In this document: positions 17,024 to 27,202 of the stretch, piece by piece | Position numbering within the stretch: the stretch's first letter is position 1 | How the letters are laid out: each line of letters starts with the position of its first letter | Assembly: GCA_028716085.1 (NCBI GenBank) | Contig: JAQUQM010000011.1 | Location: 1-34,011 of the forward strand | Length of the DNA: 34,011 nucleotides | Direction of reading: 5' to 3' | Source: Dehalococcoidia bacterium | GTDB lineage: Bacteria > Chloroflexota > Dehalococcoidia > GIF9 > UBA5629 | The notes under the pieces: model-generated | The model's database searches: none | The model's input: the letters and a program-made list of their open reading frames with translations, nothing else | Told to the model about the DNA's origin: nothing | Translations under genes and position numbers: made by a program

Positions 17024-18572
17024 TAATAGTGATCTGCCAGAGAATACCCGTAAAACACAGGTTGAACAGGCTCGGGTAGCGCGTGAGATTAAACCGGCTC
17101 CACCCCGCTATCGGAATGAGCTGGCTAAATATATCATTAACCGCAGCAATGCCTGCATACACTGTGGAAAATGCGCTGAAGTCTGCCCGCAGGGTGTGCA
17201 TATTCTAAAACCCGGATACAAACTGTTCGCCGCACCGCGTTTGAACGTATGCATCGGCCCCTCATGTCAAAATACAGACCATTATTGTGTTGATCTTTGC
17301 CCGCAGAAAGCGTTGAGAATGGTGGAGAATCCCATGATGAAGGTGCTGGGCGATTATCGCTGGACGCCCGACCTTATTCTATCCACGTGGAAGATGTCGG
17401 AGACAGGATCGGCCCCGCCTGTTGAATTTGGTTATGAACGGGAATTCGGCAATTCCGGTGGCGGTTTTGATCGTATCAAGATCAAATTCCCTGAAAAACC
17501 GCCTATCGAAGTGAAACCTGAAGAAGTAGATACGACACTGGAACTGAACCGCCGCAACGACGGCCGCCCGCAGATCAAGCTAGATGTACCTTGGTATGGC
17601 GGCGGCATGTCCTTTGGCTCGGTCAGCAATGTAACACAACTGTCCAAAGCCCGTGCTGCGGTGGCCTTCAATACTTTTACCTGCACCGGTGAAGGTGGCT
17701 ACATGGAAAGGTTACGCCCGTATGATGACCATACTATCACACAGGTGGCGACAGGATTGTTCGGTGTACGCGAGGAAACAATCCAACGTGTCCGCATTGT
17801 TGAATTTAAATATGCCCAGGGTGCGAAGCCGGGCTTGGGAGGGCATCTTCTGGCTGACAAAGTTACACCGTCGGTAGCTCGCATGCGTGAGACAGTATTG
17901 GGTATATCACTGTTCTCACCGTTCCCATTCCACAGTGTTTACTCGATTGAAGATCACCAGAAACATATGGACTGGATCAAACATATTAACAGGCATGCCC
18001 TGATCTCCGCCAAGGTATCCACACCAACCGATGTAGATATGGTTGCCGTCGGCAGCCACTCAGCCGGTGCGCATATAGTGCACATTGACGGCGGTTATGG
18101 TGGTACCGGTGCAGCGCCTGACATCGCCAAGAAAAATATTGCCATGCCTGTTGAATACGGAATTGTTAAAGTGCATGATTTCCTCACACGCGAGGGAGTG
18201 CGGGATAAGGTTACATTGATAGCCAGCGGTGGATTGCGTAATGCTTACGATATCGCCAAGGCTATCGCACTGGGTGCTGACGGTGTCGTAGTTGGTACCG
18301 CGGAACTGGTTGCGCTCGGATGTATAAGATGTGCCCGCTGTGAAAGTGGACGCGGCTGTCCTCGTGGCATAGCTACAACGGATACCAAATTGCAGGAGCA
18401 GATTACAGTTGAATGGGGTTCACAACGAATCATTAATCTTTACAACGCATGGCGAAATGACCTCGTAGATATCCTTGTTAAGCTTGGTATGCGCAGTATC
18501 AGTGAATTGAGGGGACGCACTGATCTGCTGATGCATATGGATTACACCAATGACGTGGAGCCTACAAAATGA
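16992..18572 (+). CDS. gltB: Glutamate synthase, FMN/3Fe-4S domain subunit (archaeal-type GltB2)
   Basis: With the TTG start chosen from the upstream TGAGGAGG, the protein has 526 residues and overlaps the previous gene by 32 bases. An N-terminal ferredoxin has Cys55/58/61/65 and Cys87/92/99/103. The glutamate synthase barrel follows with all expected blocks: WYGGGMSFGS (201-210), CTGEGGY (231-237), AKPGLGGHLLADKV (278-291), HIDGGYGGTGAAP (364-376) and ASGGLRNAYDIAKAIALGAD (411-430). Cys444, Cys447, Cys450 and Cys456 suit a 3Fe-4S cluster. This domain turns 2-oxoglutarate plus ammonia into glutamate using reduced FMN. Its glutaminase partner follows immediately (ATGA overlap). It lacks a GltD gene of its own; a GltD module lies inside HdrA at 22712. 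Confidence 0.9.
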   Translation: MVNSLVREKINNSDLPENTRKTQVEQARVAREIKPAPPRYRNELAKYIINRSNACIHCGKCAEVCPQGVHILKPGYKLFAAPRLNVCIGPSCQNTDHYCVDLCPQKALRMVENPMMKVLGDYRWTPDLILSTWKMSETGSAPPVEFGYEREFGNSGGGFDRIKIKFPEKPPIEVKPEEVDTTLELNRRNDGRPQIKLDVPWYGGGMSFGSVSNVTQLSKARAAVAFNTFTCTGEGGYMERLRPYDDHTITQVATGLFGVREETIQRVRIVEFKYAQGAKPGLGGHLLADKVTPSVARMRETVLGISLFSPFPFHSVYSIEDHQKHMDWIKHINRHALISAKVSTPTDVDMVAVGSHSAGAHIVHIDGGYGGTGAAPDIAKKNIAMPVEYGIVKVHDFLTREGVRDKVTLIASGGLRNAYDIAKAIALGADGVVVGTAELVALGCIRCARCESGRGCPRGIATTDTKLQEQITVEWGSQRIINLYNAWRNDLVDILVKLGMRSISELRGRTDLLMHMDYTNDVEPTK

Positions 18573-21226
18573 ATGGGGAACTGATAGATAATCTGCATGC
18601 CTCCAGGTACATGTTGAATCAGGAACTTCAGCCTCCGACCTCTGAAAGAAAGCTGGAAGAGGAAGGCGGCTGCGGAGTTGTTGGCTTCTGTTGCAGCGAA
18701 CCTGTAGCTGCCAGACATATTTATGAGCCTTCACGCCAGATGCATAACAGGGGCAACGGAAAAGGCGGTGGCGTAGCTGCGCTCGGCTTCAAACCCGAAC
18801 AGCTGGGTGTCAGTAAAGACGTGCTCGATAATTACTACATACTGCATATCGCTGTCCTGGATTTGAACGTCCTGCAGGCACTGGAAAAGAAATATATATA
18901 TTCAAACTTCGAAGTTAAATCTGCACAGAAGCTGGATACTGTAGAGGATTGGACAAAGATATCAGGGCTGCAAGCCAAACCTCCCGATGTTTTCCGTTAT
19001 TTTGTAAAAACGAAATCGGATACCCTCAATGATTTCGTCAAGAAAAATAATCTTTCCGGACTTCCCCAGGAAGAAGCTGAAGCTGAATTCATCAATCAGA
19101 TCAGCATCAGGTTAAACCAGGAATTTTATGCCTCACTTGGTGAGCAAAAAGCCTTTGTCATGTCCGAAGGCAAAAATATCATGATTTTGAAGGTCGTGGG
19201 TTTTGCAGAGGCGATTATTCAATACTACAAAATCGAAGAGCTTTGTGCACATGTCTGGATAGCCCACCAGCGCTTCCCCACAAAGGGAAGGGTATGGCAC
19301 CCCGGTGGAGCTCATCCTTTTGGAGGTATCAACGCCGCGCTGGTGCACAACGGAGACTTTGCCAACTATCACTCTGTATGCGAGTACCTGGCGGAACGCC
19401 AGATATTTCCACAGTTCCTGACGGATACGGAAGTCTCCATACTGCTGTTCGATTTGCTGGAAAGGACGTATCACTATCCTCTGGAATACATCATTGAAGC
19501 CCTTGCACCTACTTCGGAGCTGGATTTCGACCGACTCCCTCCGGAGAAACAGGCGATTTACAGCTCCATCCAGGCTGCACACATACATGGCTCACCGGAC
19601 GGCCCATGGTTCTTTATCATTGCCAGGTCGCTACCCGATCAGAAAGCTTTCCAGTTAATGGGCATTACGGATACTTCAATGTTGAGGCCGCAGGTCTTTG
19701 CCTTAAGCAACGGCGAAGTGCAGGTTGGCCTGATTGCATCCGAAAAACAAGCTATTGATGCTACCCTGCTCAGCCTTCATAAAGACGACGCCCGCATCTG
19801 TCCGGTTGCTGAACGGTACTGGAATGCAAGGGGAGGAAGTCACACAGACGGCGGGGCTTTTATCTTCGATTTGAAATCCGACGACCACGGCAAGCTAAGG
19901 ATTACATGTACAGACAAATTCGGAACTCACATCCCTATGCCATCGGGCAGCGAGGAATGCAACTTTGCCAAAGAAATAACTGCTGTTAGTGCTGAGTTAG
20001 GTAGTGAACTTAAACCGTTCTTCGAAGATAAAGACGCAGCGGCTATTTTTAAATACGTGAAAAACCACAGTCCGCAATGGACATACGATGAGTTTCAAAT
20101 ATGCTTAAACACCATCGTGAATATGGCTGAGGTTGATCGTTATACAACCACGGTCGTTGATGCCCTGACACTTCTCAACGACAGACAGTACGGTGTGGGT
20201 AACAAAAAGCGCAGTCACATCGTTTATATCATCAGAATGGCGCTAAACAAATTATTCAGCAGCCTTCCCCGTTTGGACTCTGATACTCTGCCAGATAGCA
20301 ATTACAGACTGATAGATTATGCCAGCCGGTTATCTTTAAGGGAACCGCGCAACAGTGAAACAACGCTCGTTATCAATGTCAGCGGTTTCGAACCGGAAGG
20401 CAAGCTTTCCGATGCCACTCTCTTAATGGATGCCTATTTTAAAGGTTGGAAACATTTCATCAGCTATAACTGTATCGGGCAGAGGTTCACAGGTTGCGGA
20501 CTCGGGCCTGAAACTGATGGTGTGACAATCGATATTTATGGCAGCTCCGGCGATTATGTAGCTTCCGGCATCGACGGTATGACGATCACTATCCACGGCA
20601 ATGCCCAGGATCAGGTAGGACAGATAATAAAAAGTGGTAAGCTCGTGGTTCACGGAGATGTCGGGCAGACATTTATGTACGGAGCCAAGGGCGGTGCAGT
20701 CTTTGTCAGGGGTAATGCTGCAGGACGCCCGCTAATCAACTCCGTGGGAAAACCAAAGGTTGTACTCAACGGGACATGCCTGGATTTCCTGGGAGAATCA
20801 TTTATGGCTGGCGATGTCTTCAACGGCGGAGGGTTCGTAATCCTGAACGGTGTTAAATTTGATGACAATGGATATGTCGTATCTCTAAAGGAGCCGTACT
20901 CCGGAAGCAATCTCTTCTCGCTTGCATCAGGGGGTGCCATCTATGTCAGGGACCCCGGACAGCAACTGGTCTGGCAGCAGTTAAACGGTTGCGGATTCCA
21001 CCGCATGACAGATGAAGATTGGGCATTGATGCTGCCGTATCTAGAGGAGAACGAGAGGCTTTTTAATATTAAAGTAGAAGAACTCCTGACGGTAAACGGG
21101 GAAAAAAGGTCGCCTGTTGAAGTTTATCGTAAGGTAGCGCCCGTGAAAATCGCGGCCCTCGGGAAAAAGGCTGAAGAAATCATGGCCACAGAAACAGAGG
21201 AACTGACAGTATCTACAGGAGAATAA
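18569..21226 (+). CDS. gltB: Glutamate synthase, glutaminase (GATase II) plus GXGXG domain subunit
   Basis: The 885-residue protein joins the first and last parts of a large GltB subunit and lacks the central FMN part, which is supplied by the preceding gene. The class II amidotransferase nucleophile is Cys35 in GGCGVVGF, so a 34-residue propeptide would be cleaved to expose it. HQRFPT (233-238) and HNGDF (260-264) are further active-site segments. A helical linker leads to the C-terminal right-handed beta-helix (GXGXG domain, about 600-770), with repeats such as GSSGDYVASGIDG and GDVGQTFMYGAKGGAV. The role is to hydrolyse glutamine and pass ammonia to the FMN barrel. In archaeal-type synthases these parts are often separate small genes; here two are fused. 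The start overlaps the previous stop (ATGA). Confidence 0.88.
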   Translation: MNGELIDNLHASRYMLNQELQPPTSERKLEEEGGCGVVGFCCSEPVAARHIYEPSRQMHNRGNGKGGGVAALGFKPEQLGVSKDVLDNYYILHIAVLDLNVLQALEKKYIYSNFEVKSAQKLDTVEDWTKISGLQAKPPDVFRYFVKTKSDTLNDFVKKNNLSGLPQEEAEAEFINQISIRLNQEFYASLGEQKAFVMSEGKNIMILKVVGFAEAIIQYYKIEELCAHVWIAHQRFPTKGRVWHPGGAHPFGGINAALVHNGDFANYHSVCEYLAERQIFPQFLTDTEVSILLFDLLERTYHYPLEYIIEALAPTSELDFDRLPPEKQAIYSSIQAAHIHGSPDGPWFFIIARSLPDQKAFQLMGITDTSMLRPQVFALSNGEVQVGLIASEKQAIDATLLSLHKDDARICPVAERYWNARGGSHTDGGAFIFDLKSDDHGKLRITCTDKFGTHIPMPSGSEECNFAKEITAVSAELGSELKPFFEDKDAAAIFKYVKNHSPQWTYDEFQICLNTIVNMAEVDRYTTTVVDALTLLNDRQYGVGNKKRSHIVYIIRMALNKLFSSLPRLDSDTLPDSNYRLIDYASRLSLREPRNSETTLVINVSGFEPEGKLSDATLLMDAYFKGWKHFISYNCIGQRFTGCGLGPETDGVTIDIYGSSGDYVASGIDGMTITIHGNAQDQVGQIIKSGKLVVHGDVGQTFMYGAKGGAVFVRGNAAGRPLINSVGKPKVVLNGTCLDFLGESFMAGDVFNGGGFVILNGVKFDDNGYVVSLKEPYSGSNLFSLASGGAIYVRDPGQQLVWQQLNGCGFHRMTDEDWALMLPYLEENERLFNIKVEELLTVNGEKRSPVEVYRKVAPVKIAALGKKAEEIMATETEELTVSTGE

Positions 21227-21247
21227 TCCTTAAGCAGGGTGAACACT

Positions 21248-21808
21248 ATGAAAATAAACGGGACAAGAAAGAGCAATTTGAAGCAGACTGTCGAAGAGCT
21301 TTCCGGCGTCAGGATAGATAGCTGCTTAAAATGTATGAAGTGCACCAGCGGCTGTTCGGTTGCTAAAGAAACCAAGATGCATCCTTCCGAGTTGATCGGT
21401 CTGCTTAAGCTCGGCGCTGGCGATGAAATTCTGAAAAGTGACCTGGTCTGGATGTGTTTATCATGCGAGATCTGCTATGGAAGATGCCCGATGAAGATTA
21501 ATACCGCCTCTCTGATTGATGCCCTGAGGAAGCTGGCTGTGGAGCGTGGAACAACTACCCGGAAAGGTAATGCCCCTCTATTTAATAAAGCGTTCCTGGG
21601 TACGGTAAAACAATACGGCAGGTCATATGACTTACAGATGATCATGCACTACAAATTTGGTTCGGGATCATTGATGCAGGATACAGAGAAATTTCCCACT
21701 ATGCTGCGAAAGGGAAAAATGGCTCTGCTTCCACCTTACGGAGCTAAAAAAACAGTTGTGAAGCGGATCTTCGATACATCCCCCGGTGGCAAAGGAAAAA
21801 TAAAATGA
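21248..21808 (+). CDS. hdrC: Heterodisulfide reductase subunit C-like ferredoxin
   Basis: The 186-residue electron carrier has two [4Fe-4S] motifs, Cys26/29/32/36 (CLKCMKCTSGC) and Cys70/73/76/80 (CLSCEICYGRC), the HdrC pattern. It wires HdrA to HdrB. ATG 21248 is preferred, with AGGGTG about 6 bases upstream; a GTG at 21239 would add three residues. Its stop overlaps the hdrB start (ATGA). The organism need not be a methanogen: HdrABC-like modules occur in acetogens and other anaerobes, where HdrB serves other acceptors. Confidence 0.9.
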   Translation: MKINGTRKSNLKQTVEELSGVRIDSCLKCMKCTSGCSVAKETKMHPSELIGLLKLGAGDEILKSDLVWMCLSCEICYGRCPMKINTASLIDALRKLAVERGTTTRKGNAPLFNKAFLGTVKQYGRSYDLQMIMHYKFGSGSLMQDTEKFPTMLRKGKMALLPPYGAKKTVVKRIFDTSPGGKGKIK

Positions 21809-22668
21809 GATACGCATATTATCCCGGTTGTTCCTCACATTCAACGGCGCGTGATATGCATGAATCAGCGGCAGCTGTTGCAAATAAGCTTGGAATTGAA
21901 CTCGTGGAAATATACGGCTGGTCCTGTTGCGGTGCAACGTCGGCGCACCAAACTGACAGAGTACTTGCGGCAGCGCTTCCTTCATCCAATTTGTTGCTGG
22001 CCAGAGATATGGGGCTCGATACAGTGGTAACCTGTGCAGCCTGTTATAACCGCATGAAAGTTGCCAATCGCGAAGTGAAGGATTCTGCTGAAATACGTTG
22101 CATGGTGGCTGACCGGGTGGGAAAAGAATATGACGGGTCTGTTGCAGTCCGTCATATTATTGAAATACTGCTTGAGGATGTTGGCCTGGATAAGATTAAG
22201 AAAGCATTGAAGAAGTCGCTCAATGGGCTAAAAATCGCCTGCTATTACGGTTGCCTGCTGGTACGTCCCAATGATGTCACCGGCTTCGATGATGCCGAGA
22301 ATCCGACCTCGATGGACAAGCTGGTTAACGCCATGGGCGGCGAGAGCCTGGAATGGCCATATAAAGTCGAGTGTTGCGGAGGTGGATTGAACCTGACCAG
22401 GACAGATGTCGCTGTCAGGCTTTCCGGTTCAATCATTGATATGGCGGCAAGAGCAGGGGCTGATTGCATCGCCGTCGCCTGCCCGATGTGTCAGGCGAGC
22501 CTTGATCTCAGACAGTCCGATATTAAAAAAGAAACGGGTTTAAAAGCCGATATGCCCGTTGTTTATTTAACCCAGTTGCTGGGTCTGTGCCTGGGTATTC
22601 CTCTAAATGAGCTTGGCCTTAACAGGCTGATGGTGAGCCCGGCGAATATTATTAAGCAGATCTGTTGA
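21805..22668 (+). CDS. hdrB: Heterodisulfide reductase subunit B-like protein with two CCG domains
   Basis: The 287-residue protein has both cysteine sets of HdrB: Cys9, Cys41/42, Cys77 and Cys80 in the first CCG domain, then Cys150, Cys190/191, Cys226 and Cys229 in the second. In methanogen HdrB these ten cysteines bind two non-cubane [4Fe-4S] clusters that cleave the CoM-S-S-CoB disulfide. All are kept here, so the catalytic centre is probably intact. The true substrate in this organism is unknown; a disulfide, or an electron relay toward MetVF or glutamate synthase, are options. It is translationally coupled to hdrC. Confidence 0.9.
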   Translation: MRYAYYPGCSSHSTARDMHESAAAVANKLGIELVEIYGWSCCGATSAHQTDRVLAAALPSSNLLLARDMGLDTVVTCAACYNRMKVANREVKDSAEIRCMVADRVGKEYDGSVAVRHIIEILLEDVGLDKIKKALKKSLNGLKIACYYGCLLVRPNDVTGFDDAENPTSMDKLVNAMGGESLEWPYKVECCGGGLNLTRTDVAVRLSGSIIDMAARAGADCIAVACPMCQASLDLRQSDIKKETGLKADMPVVYLTQLLGLCLGIPLNELGLNRLMVSPANIIKQIC

Positions 22669-22711
22669 TCATTTTGAAAGTGATTGTTAATGATTTTGGA
22701 AGGTATCCAGT

Positions 22712-25700
22712 ATGGAAAAGAGTAATGGAAAAAAAATAGGCGCAGTACTGGTTCAGGGCGGAGGTATTGCCGGCATTCAGGCTGCACTCGACCTTGCCAA
22801 TTCAGGTTTTAAGGTTTACCTGGTGGAACGCTCTGCTGCTATCGGCGGTATGATGTCCCATCTGGATAAGACCTTCCCCACGGGCGATTGTGCCACCTGT
22901 ATCGTCTCCCCCAAGCTTGTGGAATGTGCAAGGAATTTAAATGTGGCAATTCTTACTCTCTCCGAGCTGGTTGATCTCAAGGGCACTCCGGGCAATTTCA
23001 AAGCTATGGTGAAAAGATATCCCCGCTATGTGATAGAAGATAAGTGCACATCGTGCGCGCAGTGCACGGATGTCTGTCCCGTGAATGTACCGAATAAGTT
23101 TGACAGGAATCTGGGCACACGCAAGGCTATAGCCAAGCATTACGCCCAGGCAACACCCAATATTTTCGGTATTCTGAAGAACGGGCATGCTCCATGTAAA
23201 ATCAAGTGCCCCGCCAATATCAATGTTCAGGGCTATATACAGCTGATCAAAAAGAAGGAATACATCAAGGCCGTTAACTTGATTCGAGAGAGAAATCCAT
23301 TATCGGCGATCTGTGGAAGAGCCTGCAACCATCCCTGTGAAGAGGCCTGCACCCGTAATTCCGTGGACTCACCGGTTGCTATCAGGGCCCTGAAAAGGTT
23401 TGCCTCAGATAAGGAAATGGAAATGATCGCTTCCGGACAGTTGATGTTGCCGGACGAGAAGATTCCTGCCGTTGGTGCTAAGAAAGTAGCCGTTATTGGT
23501 GCTGGCCCGTCCGGTCTAACTGCTGCCGCTGACCTGGCAGACCATGGTTATGACGTGACTGTTTACGAAGCCAGCTCTGCAGCAGGAGGCATGCTGCGCT
23601 GGGGTATCCCTGAATATAGATTGCCTAAAAACGTGCTCGACCACGAGGTCGAACTGATCCGTCGCAAAGGCGTTAAATTTAACTACAATTGCCGTATCGG
23701 AAAAGATATCTCACTGGAAAAGCTGCAGCAGGATAATGTAGCTGTATTTATCGGCGTGGGTGTTCAATCGAGTCGTAAGCTGGGCGTGGACGGCGAAAAT
23801 AAAACTGGTACCAATTACGGCATTGAATTCCTGAATAAGGCTGCCGATAAGAGTGATCCTCCTGCAGTTGGTAAGAAAGTGATCGTTATTGGTGGTGGCA
23901 ATGTCGCCGTGGATGTTGCACGCACTGCAATGAGACTGGGCGCAGGCAGTGTTGAGATGGTTTCTTTGGAGCAGAGAGACGAAATGCCCGCCTTGCCCGA
24001 GGAAGTTCAGGCAACCATTGAAGAAGGTATCAAGGTGCTCAATGGCTGGGGCCCGCGCAGGATATTGGGCAACGGTGCGGTCACAGGAATTGAGCTTAAA
24101 AAATGTACCAGCGTATTTGATGTGAATGGAAGGTTCAATCCTGCATATGACGAGGAGAACCGCATGGAACTGCAGGCAGATCAGATAATTATTGCCATCG
24201 GCCAGTCGCTCGATAAAGATTTCGCCGGGCAATCCGGTGTTGAGCTCGAGAGGGGATTGCTCAAAGTAGACCCACTAACACTGGAAACACCAGTGCAAGG
24301 AGTATTCGCCGGTGGTGATAGCGTTTCAGGGCCCGCATCCATCATACAGGCTGTGGCAGCAGGCAAACGTGCTGCCGAGTCAATCGATTTTTATATTAAG
24401 AACGAAGGCATGAACCGGCCTCGTTTCACTGACTCTCTTATACCTATCCCTCCTGAAATGCTGCCGACTACTGCAGACCAACCGAAGAAGCCACGCAATA
24501 TGCCGGAGGAATTACCTCCCGCTCAAAGGGCCGGCAATTTCAAAGAAGTGGAAATGAGTTTGACGGAAGATGCGGCCATGGCCGAATGTGACCGCTGCCT
24601 GAACTGCGCTCTGTGTTCCGAATGTCAGGAGTGCGTTGCAATCTGTGAGCAGCATGCCATAAATCACGCCATGCAGGAAGAGCTTGTAGAGCTGGAAATA
24701 GGCTCGGTAATACTTACATCGGGCTTTGAAGAATTCTCAGCGGAACGCAAGGGTGAATTCGGCTACGGCCGCTATGCCAATGTCGTTACCAGCGTGCAGT
24801 TCGAGCGTATGCTATCGGCATCAGGTCCGTTCGAAGGACACGTGATACGCAGGTCAGATGGCAAGCCCGCCAACCGTATCGCCTGGATACAATGCGTCGG
24901 CTCACGCGACAGTAAATGCGGCAATGATTATTGTTCATCGGTTTGCTGCATGGTATCGACAAAGCAGGCGCTGGTCGCTATGGATCATTCCGCAAATCTG
25001 AAAGCTTCGATATTTTATATGGATATCCGCGCTCATGGAAAAGACTTCGACCAGTATTATGAACGTGCTTTAAACAGCGGGAACGTGAACTATATAAAGA
25101 GTATACCCTCCCGTGTTTTACAGGTTCCGGAGACCAGGGATTTACGCTTGCAGTTCATCGGTGCCAACGGCAGCATAGAAGAACAGGATTTTGATCTTGT
25201 GGTGCTCTCGGTAGGTATGGAAGCAGGTGCCAGTGCCAGGGAAAATGCCCGTCAGCTGAATATCGAGCTTAATGAATGGGGATTCTGCAATACAGACAGG
25301 CTTTCACCCGTTAATACATCACGGGATGGTGTTTTCGTGGCTGGTGCATTCCAGGAGCCCAAGGATATACCGGAAACGGTTACTCAGGCCAGCGCAGCAG
25401 CATCCCTGGCCATGGAAATGCTTTCAAACGCACGTAACTCATTGATAACAAAGAGGGTCTACCCGGATGAACACGATGTTACCGATGAAGATCCCAGGAT
25501 TGGTGTATTTGTCTGCCACTGCGGCAAGAATATCGCGTCTGTAGTGGATGTGGAAAAAGTTGCCCAGGTAGCCTTAGGCTTGCCTAATGTGGTTTTTGCT
25601 ACGCATACAATGTATACATGTGCAGACTCCAGCCTGGATGGCATCAAAGAAATGATCAAGCAGCACAACTTGAACCGCGTGGTCGTTGCTTCCTGTACTC

Positions 25701-27202
25701 CGCGTACTCATGAGCCGATATTCAGGGATACTTTAAGGGAAGCAGGATTGAATCCCTATTTGTTTGAGCTGGCCAACATACGCGATCAATGTTCATGGGT
25801 ACATTCATGCGACCCGGAACATGCTACTGAAAAAGCTATTGAGTTGATGTCCATGTCCGTTGCCCGTGCTAGGCTGTTGAAGCCATTGACCGGCACCTCA
25901 TTCGCGGTAGACCAGAGCGGACTCGTCATAGGTGGTGGAGTAAGTGGTATGACCGCTTCATTATCACTGGCCGAACAGGGCTTTAAAGTTCATCTTATCG
26001 AGAGGGAAAGCAAACTCGGCGGTAATGCCATTGACCTGAAATATACGCTCGAACATGAGGATATACCGCAATTTATAGCCGAGCTCGTAAGAAAAGTGGA
26101 AGAGCACGAAAACATCGAAGTGCATAAATCGACCACGATCGAAAATGTAACCGGATTTATTGGCGCCTTTCGTGTGACAGCTTCAACAGCGGAAACCCAG
26201 AAAGAGATCAACTGCGGCAGCATCATCGTGGCTACCGGCGCCAGCCCCGCTACAGTAAAGGAATACAAACATGGCACATCGGAACGAATCATGACCCAGC
26301 TTGAACTCGAGCGGAAGTTATGCACCGATGACGTTGATTTCAGTGGTGAGAACATAGTTATGATTCAGTGCGTGGGCTCCCGCAATGAAGAAAGATCATA
26401 CTGCAGCCGCCTGTGCTGTTCAATGGCTGTGAAGAATGCATTGAAGATTAAGAAATTGAATCCTGACGCCAATATATATGTCTTATACCGGGATATCCGT
26501 ACTTACGGCTTCAGGGAGAAATACTATAAAGAAGCACGTGAAGCCGGGGTGAACTTCATCCGCTATGAAAAGTCCAATCCGCCCATGTTATCTGAAAATG
26601 GAGAGATGGTTGTGACGTTAAAGAGCCCTGATTTTATAGATCTGATTGAAATCGAAGCTGATAATCTGATCCTCAGCACAGGCGTTGATGCAGTCGGCAA
26701 CGGCAGGCTGGCCGATATGCTCAAAGTGCCGCTCAATGCCGATGGTTTTTTTGTGGAAGCTCATTTAAAGCTGCGCCCTGTTGAATTTGCCACAGAAGGT
26801 ATTTTCCTTTGCGGATTGGCTCATTCACCCAAGATGCTGGACGAAAACATCTCCCAGGCACGCGCAGCCGCTTCACGCGCCGCTACCGTGCTGTCTCGGC
26901 CGACGTTGGAAGTCGGCGCACAGGTTTCCCATGTAGACCAGAACAAATGCATATCCTGTATGACCTGCGTCCACATCTGCCCTTATACTGCGCCAACGGT
27001 TAATGCAGATCGCAAAGCTGAGATAATCAGTGCCAAGTGCATGGGCTGCGGCATCTGCGCGGCGGAATGCCCTGCCAAGGCAATCCAATTGAACCATTTC
27101 GAGGGAGTGATATTTGAAAGGATGTTACAGGAGCTTTTTCAGCGCAGGGAAACTAATGAAAACGAGCCGGTAAAGGTGCCGGAGCAAAGAAGTGTGATAT
27201 GA
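22712..27202 (+). CDS. hdrA: Giant HdrA/GltD/HdrA fusion flavoprotein
   Basis: The 1496-residue protein contains three flavin modules. Residues 1-155 begin an HdrA flavin domain (GGGIAGIQAA at 16-25; KTFPTGDCATCI; Cys112/115/118/122). At about 157-620 a complete GltD-like module is inserted: its own Fe-S cysteines (162, 166, 201, 205, 209, 213), FAD motif GAGPSG (263-268), NAD(P) motif GGGNVAVDVA (394-403) and AGGDSVSGPASIIQA. The first HdrA resumes with a cysteine-rich ferredoxin (626-645) and IQCVGSRDSKC, ending near 910. A second, full HdrA follows. It has CHCGKN (935-940), ASCTPRTHE, a new FAD site GGGVSGM (1074-1080), QCVGSRNEERSYCSRLCC (1219-1236) and two [4Fe-4S] motifs (1413-1423, 1443-1453). 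HdrA is the bifurcating flavin subunit in known complexes. Here it could also draw on NAD(P)H and feed glutamate synthase. Overlaps mvhD-2 by ATGA. Confidence 0.9.
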   Translation: MEKSNGKKIGAVLVQGGGIAGIQAALDLANSGFKVYLVERSAAIGGMMSHLDKTFPTGDCATCIVSPKLVECARNLNVAILTLSELVDLKGTPGNFKAMVKRYPRYVIEDKCTSCAQCTDVCPVNVPNKFDRNLGTRKAIAKHYAQATPNIFGILKNGHAPCKIKCPANINVQGYIQLIKKKEYIKAVNLIRERNPLSAICGRACNHPCEEACTRNSVDSPVAIRALKRFASDKEMEMIASGQLMLPDEKIPAVGAKKVAVIGAGPSGLTAAADLADHGYDVTVYEASSAAGGMLRWGIPEYRLPKNVLDHEVELIRRKGVKFNYNCRIGKDISLEKLQQDNVAVFIGVGVQSSRKLGVDGENKTGTNYGIEFLNKAADKSDPPAVGKKVIVIGGGNVAVDVARTAMRLGAGSVEMVSLEQRDEMPALPEEVQATIEEGIKVLNGWGPRRILGNGAVTGIELKKCTSVFDVNGRFNPAYDEENRMELQADQIIIAIGQSLDKDFAGQSGVELERGLLKVDPLTLETPVQGVFAGGDSVSGPASIIQAVAAGKRAAESIDFYIKNEGMNRPRFTDSLIPIPPEMLPTTADQPKKPRNMPEELPPAQRAGNFKEVEMSLTEDAAMAECDRCLNCALCSECQECVAICEQHAINHAMQEELVELEIGSVILTSGFEEFSAERKGEFGYGRYANVVTSVQFERMLSASGPFEGHVIRRSDGKPANRIAWIQCVGSRDSKCGNDYCSSVCCMVSTKQALVAMDHSANLKASIFYMDIRAHGKDFDQYYERALNSGNVNYIKSIPSRVLQVPETRDLRLQFIGANGSIEEQDFDLVVLSVGMEAGASARENARQLNIELNEWGFCNTDRLSPVNTSRDGVFVAGAFQEPKDIPETVTQASAAASLAMEMLSNARNSLITKRVYPDEHDVTDEDPRIGVFVCHCGKNIASVVDVEKVAQVALGLPNVVFATHTMYTCADSSLDGIKEMIKQHNLNRVVVASCTPRTHEPIFRDTLREAGLNPYLFELANIRDQCSWVHSCDPEHATEKAIELMSMSVARARLLKPLTGTSFAVDQSGLVIGGGVSGMTASLSLAEQGFKVHLIERESKLGGNAIDLKYTLEHEDIPQFIAELVRKVEEHENIEVHKSTTIENVTGFIGAFRVTASTAETQKEINCGSIIVATGASPATVKEYKHGTSERIMTQLELERKLCTDDVDFSGENIVMIQCVGSRNEERSYCSRLCCSMAVKNALKIKKLNPDANIYVLYRDIRTYGFREKYYKEAREAGVNFIRYEKSNPPMLSENGEMVVTLKSPDFIDLIEIEADNLILSTGVDAVGNGRLADMLKVPLNADGFFVEAHLKLRPVEFATEGIFLCGLAHSPKMLDENISQARAAASRAATVLSRPTLEVGAQVSHVDQNKCISCMTCVHICPYTAPTVNADRKAEIISAKCMGCGICAAECPAKAIQLNHFEGVIFERMLQELFQRRETNENEPVKVPEQRSVI

